In this document: in pieces, positions 51,601 to 64,000 of the stretch | Position numbering within the stretch: position 1 is the first letter of the stretch | Layout of the letters: each line of letters opens with the position of its first letter | Source of the DNA: Eucalyptus grandis | Taxonomy: Eukaryota; Streptophyta; Magnoliopsida; Myrtales; Myrtaceae | DNA length: 64,000 nt | NCBI RefSeq assembly: GCF_016545825.1 | Contig: NC_052613.1 | Location: forward strand, 5,456,001-5,520,000 | Direction of reading: 5' to 3' | Made by a program: the position numbers and the translations under genes | The notes under the pieces: model-generated | Database searches by the model: none | Seen by the model: the letters and a program-made list of their open reading frames with translations, nothing else | Told to the model about the DNA's origin: nothing

Positions 51601-53202
51601 GGGGTGATCGATACGACAATTAATCAAATTGGAAAGGTTGCCATAGACTATGTTAAGCTATTGAAGCATGGAGACTCACACTATCGCTGCAAGTCTCCGA
51701 AGGGTACTTCTCTTGGACGATTGTGTGCCTTGATTAAGAAGTGGAGTGGCAGTTTGGCTTTACTTGGGAACATATTAGGCAGCACATGGCCAGGCTATCG
51801 ACCTGAATACTCCGACGATCTTGATTTGTGGGTGCCCTCATGTTGGCAAGAGCTCTTTCATGAACAAGATCACAAGGGCCGATGTTGATGTGCAACCATA
51901 TGCTTTCGCAACACAATCAATCTTTGCTGGTCATACTGACTATAAGTATCTCTAGCTTTCTTCTTTGTAGGTTGGTGGCTGGCTTTCATTGAAACGAACC
52001 CATTTCTTCGGCCTCCCCAGATCGTCCGTGCAATAGCAATGAAACAGAGGCCAAGAACACGGACTGTCGTTTGCCAAGGGATTCTAAGGCCGGCAAAGTG
52101 TGTCCACTGCTCGCATGCTGCAAGCACGCGTATCACAAAGCTTGTGTTGGACCATGGTTTTTGGAGAAATGACAATGCTCGATATGTAGCGCAAGTCCAG
52201 GTGGGCAAACCATTGGTCGCCCAGGTCAATGAACCAGCACCATGGGTCGATGAACCAGTGCCACAGGTTCTGCAAGTTCTTCTCATAGTTTCACTGAGGG
52301 CTGGAGCACACTGTGGATGAATTTCATGACCAAAAATAGCCAGTAATTTCAGTCACCGTCTGGTGTTGGTTACTTTGAATCACGCCATATCATCTTGGAG
52401 ATTATTCAATGTGCTTTTTGGTTTGGCTACAAAATCATCATGCCTGGCCAAAGATCAGGTTCATAAAAAGGAATGTCTAAGACACAATCACTTGTCAAGG
52501 CAAAGAATCACTAACAGAGAGTAAACCGCAACCTCTGTCCCTAGCCAGGCCTCATCCGGTTGCTTGAAGAGGCACAGACGACAAAGGACACCGCCGTGGC
52601 AGCTACAACAAATGAAATCGATCTGTGCCATCATAGCCCATCTTGGTTGGACAGCCATCCCGTGCCGAGTGGCAGGATTAAAAAAGTATGCTTCACATCT
52701 AAGGGAATACTAAGGGAACCATTACACAGAGAAAGAATGGACCGAAAAGCATTCTCAAGGACTTCATTTCGGTTGCTCCTCTGCTAAAAATCATGCTATT
52801 AGGACAAGTGATAAGCCAGCAGCAAAGCAAGAAAACTAAAGCTGCTTCCAAACAAGAGATGTACTGCTCTTTCACAGGCCTCATGGAGTTTAGTATGTAC
52901 AATCTACTGAGCATCTAGCAGAGTTTTATGTAAATCGAAACAAGTTTTTGCATACTATGGAAGTTACGGATCAAGCACTATAAACTTCACAAAGGCACTC
53001 TTACAGATAAATGAATCATTGCCATTGGGAAGTGATCATCCTCCTATAGATGGAAACCTCCCACAATTCGAAATTCACATAATACTTGCAGACCAATTCG
53101 ACACCCACTTGAGTTTCTATACCGGGACCAACACACCAGTCCACAACAGTCAATCCGCAGTTCTGCATCAATGCATCCTCTGACACTCGATTTCAAGAAA
53201 GA
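51601..53202. other. Unassigned region left of the PMEI gene
   Basis: Open frames are present on both strands (for example 51870-52286 minus and 51568-51888 plus), but none resembles a family I know and none has convincing exon structure. Part of it must hold the 3' UTR of the adjacent PMEI gene. Decayed gene or transposon fragments are possible. Confidence 0.4.
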
Positions 53203-53931
53203 TCAATGCATACCCATGTCGAACTTATCGAGAATGGCGCTCATCTGAGCACAAATCGCCAAGCTGTTGCTCATGAACTCCCTCGGCCTGGTGAACCGAT
53301 CCCTGACCTCATCAAGAACCGTCGACCCCATCTCCTGCAACCCCTCCAGGCACGTTTCTTGATCCGTCATGGCCGCGCTCACCCACGTCTGGATGTTGCT
53401 GATCTTGAGCTCCGTCAAGGCCATCTGTCCCGGCCCTGCGTCCATAGCCGCCACCGAGTCGTTGAGCCGGCTCTTCGCGTCCTCCAGCTGCTCGGCGCAG
53501 TCCCCGAGAGCGCCCTTGGAGCCCGCGTCGTTCGAGTTCTTGACCAGGTCCCGCACGAACAGGGAGGCGTTGGACACCTCGTCGACGCACACCCGGAGGG
53601 AGAGCTCGAAGATGGCTCCTGGGTCGGGCTTGACGGAGCTGTTGAGGGAGGATATGCTCGCGAAGCACGAGTCTTGGTGCTGGGTCACGCTGCAGACTGC
53701 CCGGATCGACTGGGCCGAGCTGGATCTGAGCGACTGCGCCTGCGATTCCTCGGCGTTCGACTCCCGGATGAGGGCTCCGACGAGGAAGCCGAGAGCTATG
53801 GTCAGCAGAACGATCGACGAGACGGTGAAGGCGACTATCAGAGGTCTCTTGGTGGCTCTGTGGTGCTGCGAAATCGGAGCTTCGGGGCTGTTCAGTTTGC
53901 CGTAGCCCTTCAAGACGTTGATGGATTCCAT
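53203..53931 (-). CDS. Membrane-anchored pectin methylesterase inhibitor-domain protein
   Basis: Single exon, 242 residues from the ATG at 53931 (MESINVLKGYGKLN, the usual start of this family). An in-frame ATG at 54045 would add 38 Ser/Pro-rich residues. Residues about 31-54 form one transmembrane segment, so the protein is a type II membrane or secreted pro-protein. The rest is the four-helix PMEI/invertase-inhibitor domain with its conserved cysteines (Cys-x8-Cys pair near the start, then single Cys in LRVCVDE, LGDCAEQ and QETCLEG). The N-terminal style is that of the pro-region of type-I pectin methylesterases, but the frame stops (KFDMGMH) where such enzymes would continue through a cleavage motif into the catalytic domain. 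No catalytic motif is seen downstream. Likely role: inhibiting cell-wall pectin demethylation. Confidence 0.82.
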   Translation of the reverse strand: MESINVLKGYGKLNSPEAPISQHHRATKRPLIVAFTVSSIVLLTIALGFLVGALIRESNAEESQAQSLRSSSAQSIRAVCSVTQHQDSCFASISSLNSSVKPDPGAIFELSLRVCVDEVSNASLFVRDLVKNSNDAGSKGALGDCAEQLEDAKSRLNDSVAAMDAGPGQMALTELKISNIQTWVSAAMTDQETCLEGLQEMGSTVLDEVRDRFTRPREFMSNSLAICAQMSAILDKFDMGMH

Positions 53932-54045
53932 GCTCGTGTCGCTAGTTTCTTCTCTCTTTGCTTGTGCAGGAGGCGAAGAAGATGAGGGAGATGGACGTTG
54001 GAAGAGGCTCGTGAACAAGCGTTTTGACATCTTCCGAGCTGACAC

Positions 54046-54620
54046 ATTCCGGACATCAAATCCACGATTGATTTTCTATAGTTTATCATCCGTCCAAACC
54101 ACAAAGTCAAGGGCCTACCTACGACCCTACACAAATCAACGTGCAAGAGCTTGCCCATCCAACGTTCTAAATTGAGTTAGAATTCCGAATTCTTCCTGCA
54201 ATTCACTTCTAGACCGACCCGGCATTCAAAATTTCCAAATCCATCCACGGTAATTTACTAAAGGTCATTGGGTAGTTTTAGCATTTCCAATCCTATGATA
54301 CCTTACAGTCAAGATCGAATATTTAGCCGCGTTTGGGAGCTTTTACGAACACCTGAGTTATCAATTCAACTACGGCAATTGGCAAAACTTGAAGTTATGA
54401 CCAGTGGCCGAGAATAGTCACCTCGAAACCAAATTATACAAATACCCTGACCATGTTCCAAAAGGATGAAATGCTGTCATAATGCAAGCGAGTCCGTACC
54501 CGAGTAGAACTGCGAAAAGTTCCAAAATTAAATTATACTGCAACGTCAACACCGAAAAAGAATAAAAATTGGCCCATGTAATGACAGCTAGCATTGGATA
54601 ACAAGAACCCGTCCAATGAT
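54046..54620. other. Intergenic: PMEI promoter and RPS9 3' UTR
   Basis: No gene. It holds the PMEI upstream region (a TATAGAAA-like box on the minus strand near 54071-54079) and the RPS9 3' UTR. Confidence 0.5.
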
Positions 54621-56652
<2,032 letters not shown>

Positions 56653-56960
56653 GGCTCCTCTCCGGCGAAGCTAAGCACTGCGGCTGCCCTCCGGGATCGT
56701 GGCGGCGGAAAATCAAGCCTTCTCCCCGAGAAAGATGCAATCTTTATGGCTCTTTGGGTTTCCAAGTACGCATTATAAGGGGGTAAGGAAAACCCTCAAA
56801 AACCCTAGTTCTGGATCTTCCATCAATAACAACACGTCGAAAAGGTCCCGAGGGCCCAATCCCGAGGCCCACAGGCAACCCTCTCCCGAGCTTATTGGGC
56901 CGTACTGTCATCCGAGGGCCCATTCTTGATCTTGGGCCTCTCAGGCCCACGTTTAATTCA
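56653..56960 (-). promoter_or_regulatory. RPS9 promoter with telo-box and site II cluster
   Basis: A telo-box AAACCCTAG lies at 56800-56808. Six TGGGCC/GGCCCA (site II) motifs lie between about 56852 and 56950. This pairing is characteristic of promoters of ribosomal protein and other growth-related plant genes bound by TCP factors. The cluster lies about 200-300 bases upstream of the RPS9 start and more than 1.1 kb from the EB1 start, so it most likely drives RPS9. Confidence 0.7.
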
Positions 56961-56994
56961 TCCGCTCTTCGAGTCAGGTCCGGCTTTTGTGGAA

Positions 56995-57305
56995 GGGGAA
57001 AATGACATAAATAGTCCTAAACTTTTAATTTGTACAATATGATTTATGAACTTTAATATAGTTCTTGAAATTTTAATTTATATTTAGTATGATTTATGAA
57101 ATTTTGATACATATTGATTTAATTATCGAATTATATGAAAGTATTCAATGTTATTCCTAAATTTGAATTATTGAAAAATAATATCGAAGATCTTCACAAG
57201 GTTAAGAGACTAAATTGAGTATATATTAAAAACCTAAGAATCATATCATATTATACATTGAATCAAAATTTATGCACCATTTAAGTTATTATCCCTTTTG
57301 TGTCA
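56995..57305. mobile_element. Possible MITE between RPS9 and EB1
   Basis: Very AT-rich, with loosely inverted ends: AATGACATAAATAGTCC at the left, and a right end whose reverse complement reads AAAGGGATAATAACTTAAATGG; ATATGATT also recurs in inverted orientation. No clear target duplication. Confidence 0.35.
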
Positions 57306-58107
57306 AGTTTCAAAAGCTAATGAAAAGAAATCTCATCATTAAAGTGAGACCACGAGAGTTACAGCCCCCGACCCAATCCTCTTACCAAATTCATCTATCC
57401 GATCCTGATTCGATTTTGATGTGTGACCATCGCATGTGGGCTGAAGAAGTTACGATCACGTACGATTCATCGATCAATCATGTTGGAAGTTAGGCCGAAG
57501 AGCGGATTCACGAGCCGTCCCAATCATCTGACGCGACAAACAGTGACGCACGCTCGCCTCCTGTCGCCGTCGATGTCTCCATCTCGATTCCTATATCGGG
57601 CCTAAACGGGATAATCCCCGTTTTGGAATAAAAATCCGAGCTTGATATGAACCCATATCTTGAATTTCCCTCTGTTTTTTCGAACGCGGAAAGCTTCCCA
57701 CGCTCGTTTCGCATTTAATTTTCTTCGTCATCGCCCTCGTTTCGATCCGAGCCAACCCAAATCCGGTTTCAGATTTTCTGTACGTTCGGAGGAAAACGAA
57801 AAGAATCCTTCTTGTCTTCCGGGGCGACGGTGTCTTGCTCTCTCTCTCTCTCTACCCTTTTCGGTTTCGCATCTCTCTCTTCATTTTCTTCGTTTTCGCC
57901 GTTGTTTTTGACACCCGGAATCAAGAACTCGAGGACCCATCATCGGGTTCTCGTCCGTTACGTAGTCTGCGAGTTTATACGGGTCTCTGAGGCCCTCGTG
58001 GGTCGGAAAATCTTTGAAATATTTGTGGTGGCAGCAGCTTGGTTCGGGAATAGGCAGGAAGAGGAGTTTTTCTCTTTGGGTTTGGTTCCTGTGGGAGGCC
58101 AAACGGG
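57306..58107 (+). other. EB1 upstream region and 5' UTR
   Basis: The promoter and probable 5' UTR of the EB1 gene. A CT-rich tract (about 57837-57853, TCTCTC repeats) and a high G+C stretch precede the ATG at 58108. No upstream coding sequence is supported. Confidence 0.5.
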
Positions 58108-61100
58108 ATGGCGACTACTATCGGGATGATGGACAGCGCTTACTTCGTGGGGAGGAACGAGATTCTGACTTGGATCAACGGTAGGCTGCAGCTCAGTCTC
58201 TCTCGCATTGAAGAGGTATAACTTTGATTTCTCTCCATCTGGGTGTTGATACGGCATGTGGGTTGTTTGAATTTGAGTTATTTTTTTCCGCCCATTTTCA
58301 CAAATTGATGGTGAGGTTTTATCCTTCGTTAAACTATGGATATGTGGGTCAGTATGGGAACCCTCCGTTCTGTAGCTCCGAAAAGAATGGATTAGATAAG
58401 GCTTCTGTTGGAGTGTTAGATCAAACCCGTTGTTTTAAATTTTCTCTGCGTTGGCAAGGTGTAAGATGAAACATAGTCGATAGTTCAAAATTTTCACTTT
58501 TCAGCCTGGTTAGTTTCGTCTAGTTAAGAAAAATTCCAAGTAAGTTACCAGCACGAGTCTATATTTATGCACTGTATGCATGAAATGATGGCTACAGTCA
58601 TTTAATCGGAGAAATTGAGAATGGTATGGGAAATGGTTCGAAGAAAATTCAAGAAAATTCTGCGATTCAAACGGAGATCACCATATGTCTGTATGACAAG
58701 TTTACAAAGTTGGTGGTGTCATGCTAAATTCGAAGATTTTCTGTATTAATGGGCTTTCTTGGCCAATCAAATTGGATACTGCAATGGTTCATTAATAATG
58801 AGATATGGGAATGTTTAGAACTGCAAATCAGGTGGTGATTTTTATTGAGAAGTGTCAATGTTGGTTGAGGTAGAAATGTGGTTCGATAATTACGGTGACA
58901 GCATCTAATTATTCTGTCACCCATTGATTTCTATGGGCAAGTCTTAGAGTCTTAGGCATAATCTTACTTCTTTTTTTTAGGTCGAAAAAATGATCTTACT
59001 TATATGCTTACTTCTGATTGCAGTTTCAGAGAAGTCATGTCAATCCAATCTGATGCCCAAAGTGTGTTAATATTTATATCGAGTGCATCAAACTATACCA
59101 TATTGCACTTTCTGTGGTGATTCTTAGAATAACTGAAACAATTCATACTATTGATGACCTCCTTAAGAATTGACGTTGGTTATGTATGTTGTAAGAAATT
59201 CTAATTACTAGTTTGAATTTCTTTTATGACAGAACATCAGTCATTGTTTCTTCATCTGAAGAATATCAGCGATTGTTCACTTTTATGAATCGGTGCATTC
59301 TGTTAATTTTTTTTCAAACTTAGCTGGTCGAAATGCTTTTAATGCAACATATCTTGACAGGCTGCATCTGGCGCAGTCCAATGCCAATTGATGGACATGA
59401 CCTATCCAGGAGTAGTTCCCATGCACAAGGTAATAGCACAATTCTGTTTCCTTGTTAGGTTTATTCTGTTTCACAGAATAGCCCTTTCCATTCTGACTTG
59501 ATTATACTGTTTTGCAGGTGAATTTTGATGCAAAGACAGAATATGATATGATTCAAAATTACAAGGTTCTGCAGGAAGCATTTAACAAGTTGAAGATTGA
59601 CAAGGTAATACGTGATATTGCATTGGATCGCAGATTCTTTTAATGTCAAAGTTTTAGTATGCTTTTACAATGCAGCGAGAACATAATTTTGATCCGTTTG
59701 AGAAAGGTAACTCAGATGTTAGTTCGTTTGGGTGCTTCTGATCCATGACCACCTCTTGACCTGCTGTGTGAATGGCTGCATTGAACATTAAGCTCTAAGG
59801 AATTTTGTGGTGAAAGATTTGCCTTTCATAGTATGAGTGTGTGTGTGAGTACAGCTTGTGATGGAAATTTTTGTAGCGCTTGATTTTTTGGCTCATTTCC
59901 TGTCAGACAACTTCAAAGCTAGAAGACCAGCTAAATGGTTTTTTTCCCCGCCAGGTTTAGCAAAAAACTGTGAGATGTTCATAGCAACTGTGTCAATTTG
60001 AAATTCATTCTGTATAAGTCAGTTGCGTTGCAATTCGTGTAATTGGTGAACTAACTAGTCTTCCAATTGTCCAAGTGGCATTGTTTCTGTTTGAGCACTT
60101 TGTTTGAAGCCTGAACTGGATTGGTATGTAAAATAAGCACTTTCGACTTGTAGCTACATGTTTGCAGAAATTGAGAAAGGCAATGTCCGTAATATAGCTG
60201 TCTTGTTGTGCTTGAGGAGCATATGTAAAAGAGAAACCACCAATTCAGATCTGTTGTTCTAATCTATGGCTTTCTTGGCAGCATATTGAAGTCAACAGGC
60301 TTGTCAAAGGCCGACCCCTGGACAATTTGGAGTTTCTACAATGGTTGAAGCGCTACTGTGATGCTGTCAATGGTGGCATAATGAATGAGTATGCAACTCC
60401 CTGTTTAGCTATGGTTGCATTCACGCTTCCTTCCAAATAATGTTTTCATTGTTTAAACTTTTGGGTGGTATTTCTTGATAAGAATCCCTTTTTGTCTCAA
60501 CTCCGCAGAAACTACAATCCTGTGGAAAGACGCTCTAAGGGTGGCAGGGAAAGAGTTCCTAGGAGTTCGCAGAAGAATTCAAAATCACTGCAAGCAAACA
60601 ATGCTTGTAACATAAGCTCGATGGATACAGTTGGTGTCACCAAAGCTTCTGGTTAGCTTGGCAGAAATTCAGGAGCTGTTCCAAGTTTCTCTCTCTCTCC
60701 CCCTAATTGACAATTATATAGTGAGTTGGCTGTAATTTTGTAGGGCCTCGTCAAGGGAGGATGAGTGAAACGGTGGGTGCTGCTGATTCTTCTCGGGAAA
60801 TTCAAGCTTTGTCAAAAGAGGTAATCGAAATAGGATTGAGAAGTTGTTTTCTTGCCTTCATGTTTTGCTATTAAAATGTTTGCATCAAAGCAAGAAATTT
60901 GGTATGAGATTAGTAGATTGCCACATTTAGTTGTTTCCTTACATCAGAAACTTATGATGCTGATACATGCTAGTGCATTGTGTACAATCTCTGTGCGCGC
61001 TCGCTGGCATGCACACTTGTATACATGGCATGCTCATGTCGGGAGGCCGTTCCACATTTTCTTACCTTTTAAAGGATTTTGGGGATATATCCTTGTTTTT

Positions 61101-61525
61101 GTCCACTCATCTGGGCGGATCGTTATTCTTATATTGATTCTTCAGATGATCATATTGACTATATTTTTTACATTTTACAGGTTGCAGATCTCAAGCTATC
61201 TGTGGATTTCTTGGAAAAAGAACGGGATTTTTACTTTGCAAAATTGCGAGATATAGAGATACTTTGTCAGACTCCCGAATTGGAGGATATCCCTGTAATA
61301 GATTCAAGAACTCGTTCATTTATACTGATGAAATCTTCTTCTCCATTTCATCCTTTGGTCATTGTACTTTTATGAAGACACATCTCGTCATTCTTTTCTC
61401 TGATGAATATATGAATTTCGATACAGATGTCAATGGCCGTGAAGAAGATACTGTACGCTGCCGATGCAAAGGAATCGGTTCTTGAAGAAGCTCGGGAATA
61501 CATGCGGAAATCCAATCATGACTGA
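58108..61525 (+). CDS. Microtubule plus-end protein EB1 (EB1A/B type)
   Basis: Tracks growing microtubule ends and recruits partners; acts in cytoplasm and phragmoplast. Eight exons: 58108-58215, 59361-59429, 59518-59604, 60282-60388, 60509-60651, 60744-60820, 61181-61294 and 61427-61525. The total is 804 nt, 267 residues, with all junctions GT-AG and in phase. Residues 1-~120 are the calponin-homology domain ([37 protein letters not shown]). Residues ~125-195 are a basic Ser/Lys linker. Residues ~198-250 are the EB1 coiled-coil/homology domain ([30 protein letters not shown]). EB1B is the closest by motif choice ([18 protein letters not shown]). The protein ends [13 protein letters not shown] and lacks the long acidic tail of EB1A/EB1B proteins. 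Divergent to RPS9, convergent to the HVA22a-like gene. Confidence 0.92.
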
Positions 61526-62374
61526 ACCGTGTGATGTCTTTTCATTACAGAACTAGGATATCTTTCACCATGTCGGAACATGCAGTTCAATCTCCACAAT
61601 GTACTTTCAGACATTGCATGTGCCGTGAGAATAAAACTGCAAATTGTTGATGAAGATCCCAGTTAACAGCTTATCCGTACTGGTCACGCCATAACATGAA
61701 TTGCGGTGATTCACAACGAAGTAAATCGATCTTTGCACATTCTATTTTTCTCATTTACACAAAATTTCGAGTTCAGGAGTTTGTGGAGACTGTTTGCCTA
61801 CATTTTCTGCAAACAACTCCCCCTGGTTTGGTTTATCGGCATTACAAATATAGTTTGGATAAAGCCACAAAGATTTGTGCAGAAAGAAGCTGGCTTGCAA
61901 ATATTCACAAAGTGTAACTAATAGGTTAGGAATGCACAGATTTTGGCTAAAAGAAGAAAAGGGATTCCCAACACTCCTACGATGCCTATCACAGCTCCAG
62001 GTTCAAAGAAAGCTTACAAGAAGTTGAGATCTGTCTCGCTTCCCCAAAAGTTTCAGCCCCATCCCATCCACATTAATTTGATAAGAGAAGTGAGATGCTG
62101 GGACACATGAGGCAAGAGATGGACGAGGTGAAAATAAAGCAACACAAACTTCCAACCCCAAGTACTTCATAGTTCATCTGAAGAATTTACACCATTACAA
62201 GCCCTAAATACACAGAAGCAAAAGAACAGTGACAGCAACTGCAACGGTAGAACTACTGCAAATAACAAAAGGGTGCATGTACATTATCATCGGAAAGCAG
62301 AAAGAAGTGAAATGTGGTACTGCAACACAACACACCCTGACATTGTACATCTCTGTTAGTAGGCATGACCAACT
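61526..62374. other. Convergent 3' UTR region of EB1 and HVA22a-like genes
   Basis: No coding sequence is recognised. It must contain both polyadenylation regions. Confidence 0.55.
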
Positions 62375-63960
62375 CTAGAATTTGAAGTAGAACATTATAA
62401 TAATGATAGTCCTCTTCAAATCCACAAAAGCCCCCCTAGTTTCAGACTTATGAGCCTGCACGGAAAGAGAGAAGAAATTAAGTGGCTTCACAGCTATACC
62501 GAGACATCAAAATCAGATTATGAAACACAAATTTCTCAAATAATTTGGTGCTCTGGTGGTAGTCAACCAGAGACATAGGAGAGATTGCATCAAGAACTGT
62601 TTACTCTTCAGAATCTAGCTAAGTCGTACCCTATGGATGATATTTTCGAACTGTTCAGTTCCATGCTCTTCAATATACTTCTCTGCAGCTGTCAAAATGT
62701 CATCTGGCTTTTTAAAGACATCCTCCTTCCTTGGGACATACCAGATGTTAATAGTCTGAGGGTTGACAAAGACGGGCCTCACAAAATGTTCATATACATA
62801 TGCAGCACCGCTGAAATATGGTATGACCAACCAGCAGGTCAAAATCAACTTTGCATATGGCCATATGGGGACCCTGCCAAAGATTCAAGAATCTGTAAAG
62901 ATGTGAAGACCACAAAGCCTATGCAAAAACATGTCCTAGACATGTAACATGTGTCTTCTGTTTACTAGGAAATCCTCCATGGAACTGCAAGTCCATAATA
63001 CAATCAGGAAAGGCTGAGGGAATGAAACAGATCACTTTCTATTATTTAACACGACATAAATAAACACAGCCTTGATTGGAGATTACCAGTCCCTGACAAC
63101 ATAATGAGAACAATGCTTACTGTTGGCGATTGCTTTTTTATTCTATAACCTTAGCAGACATTTTAATGCAAGAACACTAACCACACAATATCATTCTCAA
63201 TCTTTATCTTTTTTACCAAAGTCACTCTGCTAATCAAGTAGGACGCTGATGATACCCATCTTAAGAATGCAGCAACCGGCCGAGCACATCCAGGAGGTAG
63301 AATAGTCCTATATCTAAAGCATTTGATGACACTATGACCTAGAAGATTGACAAAAGCTTCAACTACCAGGGGATTGCTACGAATCAGGTCACATCTGCAT
63401 TGCCGTTGGTATTTATGACATCCCATTCCCACCTATTTGCGCATACAACTCATTCCAAAAAGTAGAATGGCTAACAGGCCTTGGAAGTATATTGCAGGCT
63501 ATAAGAAAAGGTCAACCTACCCTGATTATGAGAGTCTACAATGATGTGCACTGAATACAGCTCTTGCAACACAATCCTCAAAAAACCATCTTGACATTCT
63601 TTGTAAACAGCAATTTACGTGACTTTGATGCAATAGCAACACATTGCAAACTGCAATAACTACTTCATGGACAGCAAAAGGAATGCAATTTACCATTCAA
63701 GGAGTTTGTTAAAGGTGAGCTCAAAGAGAGTGAGAAGGGAATACAGAACCCAATAGGTAAGCCACTGCTGATCATCTATAGGAGATTTAGTCTCAATTGC
63801 CCTGACGGAAGCATACCTGTAAGCAAAATGATTTTGATCAGATACAAAATCAACTAGGATTTAAACCACAATATCAAAGTAAAAGCGAAAGGAAACTAAA
63901 AATTTCAGTTAATGTGATCAGAAACCGACTTACAGAGGATACACAAGACTGATAACCGGC
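62375..63960 (-). CDS. HVA22-like protein a (TB2/DP1/REEP family), 5' end outside the window
   Basis: ER membrane-shaping protein of the HVA22/REEP/Yop1 family, often stress- or ABA-related in plants. Visible exons on the minus strand: 63934-63960 (VISLVYP), 63694-63816 (YASVRAIETKSPIDDQQWL), 62630-62873 (IWPYAKLILTCWLVIPYFSG through DDILTAAEKYIEEHGTEQF) and 62375-62455. The first exon(s) lie past 64000. The hydrophobic hairpins WVLYSLLTLFEL and LILTCWLVIPYF and the motif GAAYVYEHFVRP match HVA22a closely. The last exon is the least certain: the donor GTACG at 62629 is weak, and the predicted tail (AHKSETRGAFVDLK... ending FYFKF) is not similar to known tails. Reading through instead gives a stop a few codons after NIIHR. 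Confidence 0.85.
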
Positions 63961-64000
63961 CTGAAACAAAACACAATGGATCCCGAATTAGTTCACCCAT

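Noticed and set aside
51870..52286. 138-residue minus-strand frame
   Set aside because: No domain recognised; the N-terminal half is Thr/Gly/Trp-biased and there is no homologous signal to support it. Left as unassigned.
53206..53985. 259-residue plus-strand frame opposite the PMEI gene
   Set aside because: Shadow of the minus-strand gene in G+C-rich sequence; the minus frame has the clear PMEI domain.

Overview
This is eukaryotic nuclear DNA from a flowering plant, almost certainly a eudicot. It has GT-AG introns, plant-type resistance and housekeeping genes, and dense LTR retrotransposons. A woody eudicot such as a Myrtaceae member is my guess from general look only; the species cannot be fixed from the sequence.

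Layout. 1-2793 is gene-poor flank. Two head-to-tail copies of a resistance-gene block follow: 2794-16131 (copy A) and 42983-50737 (copy B). Each holds, on the minus strand, a four-exon gene for a BED zinc finger + CC-NB-ARC-LRR protein (BED-NLR). Copy A is open for about 1540 codons. Copy B has a net 2-base frameshift in the LRR part, at about 45085-45120, and looks like a pseudogene or a truncated allele. Copy A was later hit by two solo LTRs, 3514-6390 and 13019-15076. The second lies in what appears to be the 5' UTR intron of the gene.

Between the copies, 17180-40258 is one nest of mobile elements that can be read layer by layer from target-site duplications. A ~3.8 kb solo LTR (TSD TCCTA) was split by a ~4.7 kb Ty1/copia element (18905-38203, TSD CGGTC). 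That element took a GC-rich fold-back Mutator-like element (19960-21450), a tRNA-derived SINE (24050-24260, 13-base TSD) and a ~9 kb SIRE-type copia element (25033-37886, TSD CTACT). The SIRE element was in turn split by another 3.9 kb solo LTR (29961-33824, TSD GATGA).

The right end, 53-64 kb, is ordinary gene space: a pectin methylesterase inhibitor-domain protein (-), 40S ribosomal protein S9 (-), an EB1-type microtubule plus-end protein (+), and an HVA22a-like protein (-, cut by the window end). RPS9 and EB1 are divergent around a promoter rich in site II and telo-box motifs; EB1 and HVA22a are convergent.

No tRNA, rRNA or CRISPR locus was found. The most unusual signals are the fully resolvable nest, a hairpin with compensating stem changes shared by the solo LTRs, arrays of G-box and RY motifs inside two of those LTRs, and repeated phase-1 linker exons in the BED-NLR genes.
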